Assembly (NCBI GenBank): GCA_009379925.1
Contig: WHSU01000018.1
Span: 1-59,192 of the forward strand
Direction: 5' to 3'
Length of the DNA: 59,192 nucleotides
Source: Dehalococcoidia bacterium
Lineage (GTDB): Bacteria > Chloroflexota > Dehalococcoidia > UBA2979
Both the position numbers and the translations under genes were made by a program. The notes beneath the pieces were generated by a model. That model was not told the origin of the DNA and searched no databases. It worked only from the letters and a program-made list of their open reading frames with translations. Shown in pieces: positions 49,278-58,000 of the stretch (positions are counted from its first letter, which is position 1; every line of letters starts with the position of its first letter).

Positions 49278-50426
49278 CTAGGTGATGCCCTGCAGGTGGA
49301 GGAGCAGACTCTCGATGTCGGCGCGCGTGCGCGCGTCGCGGACGAGTTCGAGGAACCGCGGCAGGCTTCCGGCCTGGCTGCGGATCTCACGTACCTGCGG
49401 GCCGAGCGGGTCGATCGAGTCTGCGCGGGCGGCATAGGTCCCGTACCAGGCGAAATACGCCTGGTTGATGCGCCGGATGTCCACGCCGCCCGCCGCCAGA
49501 TCGCGACGCGCGGCGTCCATCCGTTCCTCGGCGGCCGTGACGCGCTCCTCCGCCAGCAGCGCGTCCACCTCCAGACGCAGCACGCGCAGCACGTCCACCG
49601 CGTTGAACCGCACCTCGGAGGCGGCCGGGGCGCCAACGAGGGCGGGCGTGCTGGGGTCGCCCCACCTCTCGAGCACGACCGCGGCGACCTCGCGGCCGAC
49701 GACGTCGGCGACCGTCTCGTTGATGGTCCGCTGTTCGACCGACGAGAAGTAGCCGGCGCCCAGCGGGTAGAACGCCAGGTAGTGGTGCACCCACTCGTGA
49801 GCGGCCGTGGACAGGGTCGCCGCATACGAGGAGTCGTTGCCGACGATCGCGGGATACGTGGCCACGCCGCCGGACTGCACGACGAGCGCGGAGATCGACT
49901 CGTTGCGGGCCTCCGCGGACTGCTCGATGGCCGCCATGCGCGGGACGACCACGTCCGGACGCAGCAGCGAGTCGCCCACGCGCTCGATGTGAGAGCGTGG
50001 CGAGAGCACGAGCACGCTGGGGCTCGCGGCCAGCTCGATGTCGACCGGCGGGAAGAGGATGCCGGGCACCGGGAGGCGGTCGCGGACGCCGAGGTCCTTC
50101 AACGCCGCGTCGAGACGCCCTTCGATGGCAGCCTCAACGACGTTCTCCAGGGCGCCCGCCTCGGCGCGCTCGTCCGGGGTGAGGGCAAAGTAGCGCGCGA
50201 TGGCCTCGTCCGGGTGGGGGTCGTCGCGGAAGGGACTGCCGAGGGCGAAAAGCCATTTGTTGGGTACGCTGGAGATCTCCCACCGCACCAGGTCGAACCC
50301 GTCACCCGCACGCTGGTTGCGCCACTCGAGAGCGCCCAGAACCAGGGAGAACGCGACGAGGAACACCGCCCCGACCATCCACAGCGGGCGGGCTCTCAGG
50401 AAGGTTGCAACGCCTTCGCGGCCCAT
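49278..50426 (-). CDS. Membrane-anchored HEWVH zincin-like protein
   Basis: The product has 382 residues from ATG 50426. One N-terminal membrane helix (WMVGAVFLVAFSLVLGALEW) is followed by a large external domain. The motif AAHEWVHHYL carries His210, Glu211 and His214. About 25 residues later NETVADVVGREVAAVV offers a Glu as third zinc ligand, so this is probably a metallopeptidase. I recognise no named family. ATG 50426 lies 6 bp after TACATT, a leaderless-type promoter. It is divergent from the RDD gene. The substrate is unknown. Confidence 0.7.
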   Translation of the reverse strand: MGREGVATFLRARPLWMVGAVFLVAFSLVLGALEWRNQRAGDGFDLVRWEISSVPNKWLFALGSPFRDDPHPDEAIARYFALTPDERAEAGALENVVEAAIEGRLDAALKDLGVRDRLPVPGILFPPVDIELAASPSVLVLSPRSHIERVGDSLLRPDVVVPRMAAIEQSAEARNESISALVVQSGGVATYPAIVGNDSSYAATLSTAAHEWVHHYLAFYPLGAGYFSSVEQRTINETVADVVGREVAAVVLERWGDPSTPALVGAPAASEVRFNAVDVLRVLRLEVDALLAEERVTAAEERMDAARRDLAAGGVDIRRINQAYFAWYGTYAARADSIDPLGPQVREIRSQAGSLPRFLELVRDARTRADIESLLLHLQGIT

Positions 50427-50480
50427 ACACACAATGTAGCGGTTCGGCCTCGACCTGCGGTCCCCCGCTACCCTCTACAC

Positions 50481-51038
50481 ATGAAGGTTGCCTTGAGATT
50501 CGGGCTCTCCGCGGTTGACCGCCCCCGCGAGGTGGCCGGCGCAGTCCCCGGCCGGCGTGAGCGGCTGGCGGCCGCGACGTTCGATCTGGTTACGTTATGT
50601 CTCGCGTTGGCAGTCGCCGGACTGGTCGCGACCCTGTTCCTGTTGCTACGCACCGGCCTGGGAGCGACGGACGTCGGCGATGTGGACGCCATGCTCGCGT
50701 TTGCGGCGCTGTCGGCATCCGTCCCCACGTGGACGGCCTGGTACGCCCTCCGTCTACTCGATGGCGCCAGCCGAGGGCACGCGGCGGCCGGGTTGCGCGT
50801 GCGCGGACCGGCGGCGGGCCGGCTGCTGCGGGTCGTGGTCCACCCGCTGGGCGCGCCCTTCTGGCTGTGGCTGGCCGGACTGGCGGGCTTACTCGGCGGC
50901 CGGACGGCTGCGCAGCCGTTCGCCGTCGTCGCGGGGGTGGTGGTGCTCGGCGGAGTCGTGTCGCTCGCGATGCTGCTCGTGCGGCCGGGCGCCCGGGCGT
51001 TGCACGATCGCGCCGCGCACACGACTCTGTTGCGATGA
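50481..51038 (+). CDS. RDD-family membrane protein
   Basis: The product has 185 residues with about four membrane helices. The RDD features are RLAAATFDLVTLCLALAVAG at the N-terminal helix (R and D conserved). RGHAAAGLRVRG is in the middle and RALHDRAAHTTLL at the end. It is a divergent member of a family with proposed transport or ion roles. ATG 50481 lies 6 bp after TACCCT, so leaderless translation is likely. The stop overlaps the start of the next membrane gene (ATGA). The longer open frame upstream is antisense to dxs and the zincin gene. Confidence 0.78.
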   Translation: MKVALRFGLSAVDRPREVAGAVPGRRERLAAATFDLVTLCLALAVAGLVATLFLLLRTGLGATDVGDVDAMLAFAALSASVPTWTAWYALRLLDGASRGHAAAGLRVRGPAAGRLLRVVVHPLGAPFWLWLAGLAGLLGGRTAAQPFAVVAGVVVLGGVVSLAMLLVRPGARALHDRAAHTTLLR

Positions 51039-51997
51039 ATCAACCGCCGACCCCGCGCGGCCCCCTGGCGCCGCCCGAGGACTACCGCGCGCCGGTCGTC
51101 TCTGACCAGGGCACCTTCGGCACGCTGCCGCCGACGTACGAGGAGTACGACGACTTCGAGGAGCCGACCTCGCCTCGAGGAATGGGGCTGACGCTGGCGC
51201 TCCTCGGCTTCGTGGTCGCGGCCGCCCTCTGGCTGGGCGCACTGGCCGTCTCGCAGACCACATCGCCGCAAGCCGCCCTCCCGGCACTCGAGCGAGGAGT
51301 AGCGGTGCTCTCCGACGTGGAGGCCCTGCTGACGCTCCACCAGGAGGAGATGCAAGCCGAGGCGGAGAGCGTGTCCGCGCCGGGTGCTCGGGTCACGTTG
51401 CCGGGATTCCCGGTGGCGGGCGTCGACTTCTCGCCGGAGGAGGTCACCGACCTGGACGCCGACGCCCTGCGAGCGCTCGCGCTGGAGCGCGGCGCGGCGC
51501 GGGTGTACGAGGACGGGACGGCCGCGTTCGTGATCGAGGACGTGGCGCCTCAGGAGCCGGGTATTTTCTCGACGGCGGGCGGCGCGCGCCGCGTGATGCA
51601 GTTCCTCTCACAACAGAATCACGACCGGGCCTCGATGCTGGTGTGGCCGGCCGGCCTCGCCGCTGTGCTGCTGGGGGCACTGACCGTAGTACTGTCGCGC
51701 GGCTTCCGGCGGCCGCTGGTGCTCGGGGCGGGCCTGGTGGTCGCGGCGGTGCCGGTCTTCGTGGTGGCCGGGCTGCTGCGCCTCGGGGTGTTCGCCATCG
51801 GCAGCGACGGGAGCGCGGTGGCCGAGGAGTTCGCGGGCATCGCGCAGACGCTGGCGTGGGCGCCCGCGGAGCAGGCGTTGATCGTCGCCGCGACCGGACT
51901 GGCTCTGATGTTTCCGGCGTGGGTGCTGCGTTCGCTCTTCGACCGCTCCGCGCGCAAGGCGGACGAGCGCGCGAGGACCCTGGAGGACTGGGGGTAG
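51035..51997 (+). CDS. Unrecognised multi-pass membrane protein
   Basis: The product has 320 residues. An acidic, Pro-rich cytoplasmic N terminus (TYEEYDDFEEPTSPRG) precedes membrane helix 1 (LALLGFVVAAALWLGALAV). An external domain of about 140 residues follows. Three more helices (for example MLVWPAGLAAVLLGALTVVL and LVLGAGLVVAAVPVFVVAGL) and a C-terminal helix near LIVAATGLALMFPAWVLRSL complete it. It is co-translated with the RDD gene. I find no family motif and assign no function. A two-component membrane unit with the RDD protein is an inference from the overlap. Confidence 0.72.
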   Translation: MNQPPTPRGPLAPPEDYRAPVVSDQGTFGTLPPTYEEYDDFEEPTSPRGMGLTLALLGFVVAAALWLGALAVSQTTSPQAALPALERGVAVLSDVEALLTLHQEEMQAEAESVSAPGARVTLPGFPVAGVDFSPEEVTDLDADALRALALERGAARVYEDGTAAFVIEDVAPQEPGIFSTAGGARRVMQFLSQQNHDRASMLVWPAGLAAVLLGALTVVLSRGFRRPLVLGAGLVVAAVPVFVVAGLLRLGVFAIGSDGSAVAEEFAGIAQTLAWAPAEQALIVAATGLALMFPAWVLRSLFDRSARKADERARTLEDWG

Positions 51998-52107
51998 TGG
52001 GGACCGGCGTCGTTGACCTCGACAATTCGCGGGTCTAGCGTCCGGGTGGCCCAACCCGTCTACCATCTCGGTATCAGGTGAAACACTGGCCGCGTCGAGG
52101 AGCGCTC

Positions 52108-53187
52108 ATGCTTCGCAGCCCCAAGGACTTCTTCAAGCCGCTGGCCCTCGGTGCGCCCGAGCCGCTGCGCGAGATCCCCGTCACGCCGGGGCGCATGATC
52201 CACTTTCTCAACGCCGCCAATCCGAAGATGGTCGCGAAGGTGCCGGAGATGCTCCAGCAGGTGGACGTCCTGCTGGGCAACATGGAAGACGCGGTCCCCA
52301 CCGACCAGAAGGAAGCCGCTCGCGAGGGCTTCATCCAGGTGGTCAAGGACCACGACTTCGGTCAGGCGGGCTGCTGGACGCGCGTGAACAGCCTGGACAG
52401 CCCGTGGTTCCTCGATGACATCACGCGGCTGGTGGCCGAAATCGGCGACCGGCTCGACGTGGTCATGATCCCGAAGGTGCTCGGCCCCCAGGACATCTAC
52501 TACGTCGACCGGCTGCTAGCGCAGCTGGAGGCGAAGCACGGCCTGCAACGCCCGCTGATGGTGCATGCGATCCTGGAGACCGGCGGCGGCGTGGCGCAGG
52601 TCGAGGAGATCGCGCTCGCCAGCCCTCGGATGCAGGGGATGTCGTTCGGCCCCGCGGACCTCGCGGCCTCGCGGCGGATGAAGACGACGCGCGTGGGCGG
52701 CGGGCACCCGTTCTACCGCGTGCGGACCGACCCTGACCCGGACCACCCGGAGGCGCCGAGGCCGACCGCGCAGCAGGACCCGTGGCACTACTCGATCGCC
52801 CGCATGGTGGACGCCTGCGTGAACGCGAGCATCCTGCCGTTCTATGGGCCCTTCGGCGACATCTCGGACGCCGTCGGTTGCGAGGACCAGTTCCGCGCCG
52901 CGTTCCTGCTGGGCTGCGTCGGAGCATGGTCGCTGCACCCGGGGCAGATCGAGATCGCGCGTCGCGTCTTCAGCCCCGACCCGGACGAAGTCCGGTTCGC
53001 GAAGAAGATCATCGACTCGATGCCGGACGGCAGCGGGGTGGCGATGATCGACGGGAAGATGCAGGACGACGCGACGTTCAAGCAGGCGATGGTGCTCTGG
53101 AACCTGGCCCAGCAGATTGCGGAGCGCGACCCCGAGTATGCCGAGCAGTACGGCATCGAGGCGCCAGCGGGAGCGACCGCCGGGTAA
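52108..53187 (+). CDS. mcl: Malyl-CoA lyase / HpcH-HpaI-family CoA-ester lyase
   Basis: The product has 359 residues from ATG 52108 (GAGGAG 7 bp upstream). It is a Mg2+-dependent CitE/HpcH-like aldolase barrel. [53 protein letters not shown] and [20 protein letters not shown] follow in order. [17 protein letters not shown], then [20 protein letters not shown], complete the site. Length and motifs fit the L-malyl-CoA/beta-methylmalyl-CoA lyases of Chloroflexus and Rhodobacter. These cleave malyl-CoA to acetyl-CoA and glyoxylate. A full 3-hydroxypropionate or serine cycle cannot be claimed from this window. A SucCD-like ligase lies 1.3 kb downstream. Confidence 0.85.
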   Translation: MLRSPKDFFKPLALGAPEPLREIPVTPGRMIHFLNAANPKMVAKVPEMLQQVDVLLGNMEDAVPTDQKEAAREGFIQVVKDHDFGQAGCWTRVNSLDSPWFLDDITRLVAEIGDRLDVVMIPKVLGPQDIYYVDRLLAQLEAKHGLQRPLMVHAILETGGGVAQVEEIALASPRMQGMSFGPADLAASRRMKTTRVGGGHPFYRVRTDPDPDHPEAPRPTAQQDPWHYSIARMVDACVNASILPFYGPFGDISDAVGCEDQFRAAFLLGCVGAWSLHPGQIEIARRVFSPDPDEVRFAKKIIDSMPDGSGVAMIDGKMQDDATFKQAMVLWNLAQQIAERDPEYAEQYGIEAPAGATAG

Positions 53188-53197
53188 GCCACCAGGA

Positions 53198-53236
53198 AAT
53201 CCGCTGACCCTTCGACGGGCTCAGGGTGAGCGGATT
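53198..53236. terminator. REP-like hairpin between convergent mcl and lipoprotein genes
   Basis: AATCCGCTGACCCT (53198-53211) pairs with AGGGTGAGCGGATT (53223-53236), 14 positions with one G-T. It is another copy of the window repeat family, placed where a two-way terminator would be expected. Confidence 0.6.
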
Positions 53237-53271
53237 GTGCGACCGCAGGCAGGGCTGTAGCCGAGAGCGGG

Positions 53272-54339
53272 CTACCAGAGCGCGATAAACGGCGCCCCTC
53301 CGCTGATCGCGCTCTCGATCTCGCCGCTGGCGGCGTTCACCAGGTACCTGCGGCCGTCCTCCACATTCGTCGCCACCAGGTAGCCCGGGGCGACCAGGAT
53401 CTCCATGCTGCCGGCGCTACCGTCGCCGACTCCCACCTCGAGAGTCACCGTGTCTGTCGCCGGGTCGATGCGGCGCAGTGTCGCTTCGTAGGGCCCCGAG
53501 TCGGAACCGAGCGCGTCCGACACCCACACGGCGCCGTCGAGCACCACGACATCGCTGCTGATGGCGCCGAGGGGGATGCGTTCGACGACATCCCCCGTGG
53601 CGGGGTCGACGTGCGCGAGCCCGGCGCCCGCGCCCTCTTCGATGAACAGGTCGCCGCCGACCCAGACGCCTCCGGCGCCGACCGCGATCGTCTTCGCGAC
53701 GAGCCCGACGTTGTGGACCTCGATGACTTCGCCAGACGCAGGGTCGAGCCTCGCGATGGCGGCCGTTGTCTCGGGGTCCCCGCCAATCGCCCACACCGCG
53801 CCGTCTCCCGCGCCGACCGCGACGAACTGAGCACCCTCGGGCGGCTCGAAGCGCTGGACCTCGCCCGTCGCTACGTCCACAGACACGATGACAGCATCGA
53901 CGTACGGTGTGCCCTGGAGCAGCCACAGGCGGCCGGCGTCGAAGTCCAGACTATTGACGAAGCCGGCGCCTCCGAGGTCGACGGAGCGGGCGACCGTGCC
54001 CTCCTCCAGGTCGGTGAGGGTGAGTTGGCCGGCCGGCGCCCCGAGCCAGAGTCCTTCGTCCGTGATCGCGGTGGAGGCGAACACGCCCCCGGAGCCAAGC
54101 CCGACGGCCGACAGGTCTGCGATGTCCTCGGTCTCCACGTCCTCGCCATCGGCGACCACGCGGATCAGAGTCGAGCCCTGCAGCGCGAGCATGCCGATGC
54201 CATCACGGGACGCGGCGGGGCCCGATGTGGCATCGTCGCCGGGCGCCGGACCGTCGCCGCCATTGGGCGGACCGTCCGATCCGCCGCCGCAGGCGGCCAG
54301 CACGAAGGCAAAGAGGACCAGGCCAAGCAGACGCAACAT
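53272..54339 (-). CDS. Lipoprotein with predicted PQQ-like beta-propeller
   Basis: The product has 355 residues from ATG 54339. The lipoprotein signal MLRLLGLVLFAFVLAAC gives lipid Cys17, followed by a Gly/Asp/Pro linker. The rest is repeats of the type GAVWAIGGDPETTAAIARLD, then PASGEVIEVHNV and GGVWVGGDLFIEEGAGAGLA. This is the W-V-D-ATG-V pattern of PQQ or Vgb/NHL-like propellers. The earlier GTG-led frame adds non-signal residues. The function is not known. It is divergent from the sucC-like gene. Confidence 0.75.
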   Translation of the reverse strand: MLRLLGLVLFAFVLAACGGGSDGPPNGGDGPAPGDDATSGPAASRDGIGMLALQGSTLIRVVADGEDVETEDIADLSAVGLGSGGVFASTAITDEGLWLGAPAGQLTLTDLEEGTVARSVDLGGAGFVNSLDFDAGRLWLLQGTPYVDAVIVSVDVATGEVQRFEPPEGAQFVAVGAGDGAVWAIGGDPETTAAIARLDPASGEVIEVHNVGLVAKTIAVGAGGVWVGGDLFIEEGAGAGLAHVDPATGDVVERIPLGAISSDVVVLDGAVWVSDALGSDSGPYEATLRRIDPATDTVTLEVGVGDGSAGSMEILVAPGYLVATNVEDGRRYLVNAASGEIESAISGGAPFIALW

Positions 54340-54443
54340 GCGCGGAACTCCCGCCCCACACCAGCACACGCGGACCCGCCGGGCGGGGCGCACCTAGTAG
54401 CCTCGCGTGGCATAGTGACCGGCGAGGTTGTGGAGGAGCCCCA

Positions 54444-55643
54444 GTGCGGTTTTACGAGTATGAGGCAAAGGATCTCCTGCGTCGCCACGGCGTGCCGCTG
54501 CCGCAGAGCCGCCTGGCGCACACCGCCGAGGAGGCCGCGGCGGCCGCGGCTGAACTCGGGCCCGTGGTGCTGAAATCGCAGGTGCTCTCCGGCGGGCGCA
54601 TGAAGGCGGGCGGTGTGAAGTTCGCCGACACGCCGGACGAGGCGGCGGCGGCCACCACCGAGATCCTGGAGATCGCCATCAACGGCCTCCGCCCCGTTGG
54701 CGTGCTGGCCGAGGAGAAGCGGACGATCACGCAGGAGTACTTCGCCGCCGTCACCTACGACGGCCGGGCGAAGCTGCCGGTCATCATCTTCAGCGACATG
54801 GGCGGCATCGACATCGAAGAGGTGGCCGAGCAGCACCCGGAACACCTCTCGCGCACGCACTTCTCGGCGGCGCGCCCGTTCTCGGACTACATCGCGAAGA
54901 ACGCGGTGGCGGCGGTGGGTGTCACCGGAAACGACCTGAACGCGCTCACGCGCATCGTCGCCTCGCTGGCGCGGATCTTCCTCCAGTACGACCTGACGCT
55001 GGCCGAGATCAACCCGATCGGGCGCCTCGATGACGGCGCGATCCTCGCGCTCGACTCGCACATGGACATGGAGGCGGAGGCGCGGCGCACGCACCAGGCG
55101 CTGCTCAAGGAGCTGGGTGTCGATGACGACGACAACCGCCAGGCACGCCCGCCGACCCCCTTCGAGATCGCGGCCGCGCAACTCGACGCCGCCGACCCTC
55201 GAGGCGTCGCGGGCAACCTCACGGAGTTCGACGGCAACCTGGGGCTGATCATCGGCGCCGGCGGCGGCTCGCTGACGCTCTTCGACGCCGTGCGGCAGGC
55301 CGGCGGGCACCCGGCCAACTACTGCGAGATCGGCGGCAACCCCTCGGTCTCGAAGGCGGCGGCGCTCACGAAGCTGATCTGCGAGCAGCCGAAGGTCGAG
55401 AAGATCGCGGTGATGATGAACGTCGTCTCCAACACCCGCGTCGACATCGTGGCGCGCGGCGTGATCAAGGGGTGCATCGAGGCGGGGTTCGACCCGTCCG
55501 AGAAGATCGCGATCTTCCGCATCCCCGGCTCGTGGGAAGAGGAGGGCTTCGCCATCCTCGACCGGTACGGGGTCGACTATGTCGACCGGTCCGTCTCTAT
55601 GCACGAAGCCGCCGCGCGCGCCGTGGCGAAGATGCAGGCGTAG
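54444..55643 (+). CDS. sucC: Succinate--CoA ligase (ADP-forming)-like beta subunit
   Basis: This is a 399-residue ATP-grasp plus CoA-ligase beta subunit. It starts RFYEYEAKDLLRRHGVPLPQ at GTG 54444, behind GGAGGAG. LKSQVLSGGRMKAGGVKF is the nucleotide loop, and LAEINPIGRLDDGAILALD binds Mg2+. NLGLIIGAGGGSLTLFDAV follows. The C-terminal region reads VVSNTRVDIVARGVIKG and FRIPGSWEEEGFAILDRYGV. That differs from standard SucC, where RxxGTN would be expected. It is therefore a divergent class, and malate--CoA or another acid--CoA ligase is possible. It is the first gene of a three-gene operon. Confidence 0.82.
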   Translation: MRFYEYEAKDLLRRHGVPLPQSRLAHTAEEAAAAAAELGPVVLKSQVLSGGRMKAGGVKFADTPDEAAAATTEILEIAINGLRPVGVLAEEKRTITQEYFAAVTYDGRAKLPVIIFSDMGGIDIEEVAEQHPEHLSRTHFSAARPFSDYIAKNAVAAVGVTGNDLNALTRIVASLARIFLQYDLTLAEINPIGRLDDGAILALDSHMDMEAEARRTHQALLKELGVDDDDNRQARPPTPFEIAAAQLDAADPRGVAGNLTEFDGNLGLIIGAGGGSLTLFDAVRQAGGHPANYCEIGGNPSVSKAAALTKLICEQPKVEKIAVMMNVVSNTRVDIVARGVIKGCIEAGFDPSEKIAIFRIPGSWEEEGFAILDRYGVDYVDRSVSMHEAAARAVAKMQA

Positions 55644-55655
55644 AGGGGGCGCGCG

Positions 55656-56555
55656 ATGTCCATCCTGGTCGACGAGAACACGACCTTCATCATCCAGGGC
55701 ATCACCGGCCGCGAGGCCGTGACGATGGCCCGCGAGGTGCTCGACTACGGCTCGAAGCTGGTCGGTGGCGTGACCCCCGGCCGCAAGGGCCGCGACGTCC
55801 ACGGCGTGCCGGTGGAGGACACGGTGCGCGCGCTGACGGAGCGCACCCGCGTGGACGCCTCGGTGGTGTCGGTGCCACCGGGGTTCGCGGCGGACGCGGT
55901 GCTCGAGGCGATCGACGCCGGTATCAAGCTGGTGGTGGTCGTCACGGAGCGCATCCCACGCAAGCAGGTAGCGCAGTTCGTGGAATACGCGAAGCAGCAG
56001 GGGACGCGGATCATCGGCCCTAACTGCCTCGGCGTGATCTCGCCGGGCAAGTCGAAGGTCGGCGGCGTGGGCGGGGCCAATACGGAGCGCGCGTTCCATC
56101 CGGGGCGCATCGGCGTGATGTCTCGCTCCGGCGGCATGACCGTCGAGATCGCGAACTCGCTGTCCGCCGCGGGCCTCGGCGTCTCGACCGCGGTCTCGAT
56201 CGGCGGCGACGCGATCATCGGCTCGACCTACGCGGAACTGATGCCGCTGTTCGATGCGGACCCGGACACCCACGGCATCGCGATCTACAGCGAGCCGGGT
56301 GGGCGCGCGGAGTACGAGCTGGCGGACTACATGGCGCAGTCCGGCTCGAAGCTGCCGATCGTGGCCTTCATGGCGGGGCGCTTCATGGACGAGATGCCCG
56401 GCATGCGCTTCGGCCACGCCGGCACCATCGTGGAGGGCAAGGCCGACACCACCGCGGAAAAGATCGCCAACCTCGAGGCGGCGGGCATCTCCGTCGCCGA
56501 ACGCATCGAGGACATCCCGCGCCTGCTGCGGGAGCGGCTGGGGGAGACGGACTGA
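55656..56555 (+). CDS. sucD: Succinate--CoA ligase-like alpha subunit
   Basis: The product has 299 residues. The CoA-binding Rossmann domain opens with VDENTTFIIQGITGREAVTM. YGSKLVGGVTPGRKGRDVHG is the CoA loop. RIIGPNCLGVISPGKSKVGG follows. The phospho-histidine is His254 in RFGHAGTIVEGKADTT, where typical SucD has RMGHAGAI. GRIGVMSRSGGMTVEIANSL and VSTAVSIGGDAIIGSTYAEL match the family. It lies 12 bp after the beta subunit. The altered substrate-side residues again leave the acid substrate open. Confidence 0.85.
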   Translation: MSILVDENTTFIIQGITGREAVTMAREVLDYGSKLVGGVTPGRKGRDVHGVPVEDTVRALTERTRVDASVVSVPPGFAADAVLEAIDAGIKLVVVVTERIPRKQVAQFVEYAKQQGTRIIGPNCLGVISPGKSKVGGVGGANTERAFHPGRIGVMSRSGGMTVEIANSLSAAGLGVSTAVSIGGDAIIGSTYAELMPLFDADPDTHGIAIYSEPGGRAEYELADYMAQSGSKLPIVAFMAGRFMDEMPGMRFGHAGTIVEGKADTTAEKIANLEAAGISVAERIEDIPRLLRERLGETD

Positions 56556-56776
56556 TGGCGATGTTCATTCGCGTCGACATCGATGAGGCGGTACAGCGGG
56601 ATCCGGCGCTCTGCCGGCAGCTGGTCGAGGTCTGCCCGGTCGACATCTTCGCGCTGGAGGAGAGCGGCCGCGTGACCACGGTGGAGCCGAACCTGGATGA
56701 GTGCACGCTGTGCGCCCTCTGCTGGGAGGCCGCGCCCGAGGGCCAGGTGAACGTGGTCAGGCTGTACCGGGAATAG
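56555..56776 (+). CDS. FixX/ETF-QO-like ferredoxin
   Basis: This is a 73-residue protein overlapping the alpha-subunit stop (TGATG). Cys27 in VCPVDIF and Cys50, Cys53, Cys56 in ECTLCALCWEAAP can hold one 4Fe-4S cluster. A fifth cysteine (Cys20) lies before them. The order CP first, then CxxCxxC, and an ending like GQVNVVRLY is that of FixX and of the ferredoxin domain of ETF-quinone oxidoreductase. It is co-translated with a CoA-ligase pair. Electron transfer tied to acyl-CoA or oxo-acid metabolism is an inference. No etf or fix gene is visible here. Confidence 0.78.
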   Translation: MAMFIRVDIDEAVQRDPALCRQLVEVCPVDIFALEESGRVTTVEPNLDECTLCALCWEAAPEGQVNVVRLYRE

Positions 56777-56832
56777 CGGCCGCCACTTCGCAATCGCGCC
56801 TCAGGACCTACGGCGCGTCGAACGAGCCGTCG

Positions 56833-57936
56833 CTAGGCCGCCGTCCGATGCCCGTTGCGACGCTCCTCGCGGAAGGCGCGGTATCCGAGGACGGCGAGCA
56901 CAGCCGCCACGACCGGGAGCACGAAGCCGAGTGTCGCGATGGCGAAGAGGCCGAGCGCGCCATTGTCCGTGGCGTCGAGGTAGAGGTAGAGCACGTACCC
57001 GCCATACATCGCGATCAGGAGGGCGCCTTCCCACCGGGCGATGACCCAGCCCGTAAAGAAGATGGGCAGGCAGGCCAGGGCCACGGCGATCATCACGGGG
57101 ATGTCCACGCGCATCGCGGAGTCGGCGACGGGAATGGCTACCGGGGCGACCAGGCTCGATGCGCCAAGCACCGACAGAATGTTGAAGATGTTGCTACCGA
57201 CCACATTGCCGACGGCGATGTCGCGTTCGCCTCGGATGCTCGCGACGATGGATGTGGCCAGCTCTGGCATCGAGGTGCCGGCGGCGACCAGCGTGAGGCC
57301 GATCACGAGATCGCTGACCCTCAGCGCCTCAGCGGCCTGGGTGGCGCCGTCGACAAGCCACTCTGAGCCGATCACGAGCAGGACGAGGCCCACGACCACT
57401 CGGCCGGCGTCGTAGAGCAGCGAACCGGTGCTCTTGTCGGCCTCGCCGAACTCCTCGGCGTACTCCTCCTGTAGCTGACGGGTCGCGCGCCGGCTGCCGA
57501 TGATGGCGGCGGCGGTGTAGGCGACAACCCCGCCGAAGAGCAGGATGCCGTCGAGGCGTCCGATCTGGCCATCCATAGCCAGGACCAGTAGCAGCACCGA
57601 GATGCCGATCATCAGGGGCACGTCTCGTCGCACAAGCTGCTGCGACACCACGAGAGGCGCCACCAGGGCCGATAGCCCGAGGATCAGCAGGACGTTGAAG
57701 ATGTTGCTGCCGACGACGTTGCCGACGGCCACATCGGCGCTGCCGCCGTACGCGGAGGACACGCTCACGGCCATCTCGGGCGAGCTGGTGCCGAAGGCGA
57801 CGATGGTCAGGCCGACGACGAGCGGGGAGACGCCGAAGGTGACGGCGATGCGGGAGGCGCCACGGACGAGGAGTTCGGCGCCGGCGACGAGAAGGGTGAG
57901 GCCAACCACGAACAGGACGATGGTGAGTGGCTCCAC
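56833..57936 (-). CDS. Calcium/sodium antiporter (CaCA family, YrbG-like)
   Basis: The product has 367 residues and about ten membrane helices in two inverted halves. Each half carries the alpha-repeat: GLTIVAFGTSSPEMAVSVSS with GNVVGSNIFNVLLILG, and GLTLVAAGTSMPELATSIVA with GNVVGSNIFNILSVLG. The central loop is acidic (QLQEEYAEEFGEADKSTG). These are the ion-binding signatures of K+-independent Na+/Ca2+ exchangers. GTG 57936 lies 6 bp after TAATCT, a leaderless-type promoter. Confidence 0.93.
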   Translation of the reverse strand: MEPLTIVLFVVGLTLLVAGAELLVRGASRIAVTFGVSPLVVGLTIVAFGTSSPEMAVSVSSAYGGSADVAVGNVVGSNIFNVLLILGLSALVAPLVVSQQLVRRDVPLMIGISVLLLVLAMDGQIGRLDGILLFGGVVAYTAAAIIGSRRATRQLQEEYAEEFGEADKSTGSLLYDAGRVVVGLVLLVIGSEWLVDGATQAAEALRVSDLVIGLTLVAAGTSMPELATSIVASIRGERDIAVGNVVGSNIFNILSVLGASSLVAPVAIPVADSAMRVDIPVMIAVALACLPIFFTGWVIARWEGALLIAMYGGYVLYLYLDATDNGALGLFAIATLGFVLPVVAAVLAVLGYRAFREERRNGHRTAA

Positions 57937-58000
57937 GCGCGGAGATTAGGGCCGCGCCTGCCTAGGTGCATCTGAGCCGTGGCGGCGAATCCCGCTCGCG

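Noticed and set aside
56555..56776. Defective or unusual ferredoxin because the CP motif comes first
   Set aside because: That order is normal for FixX and the ETF-QO ferredoxin domain. Four ligands are present, so one cluster can form.
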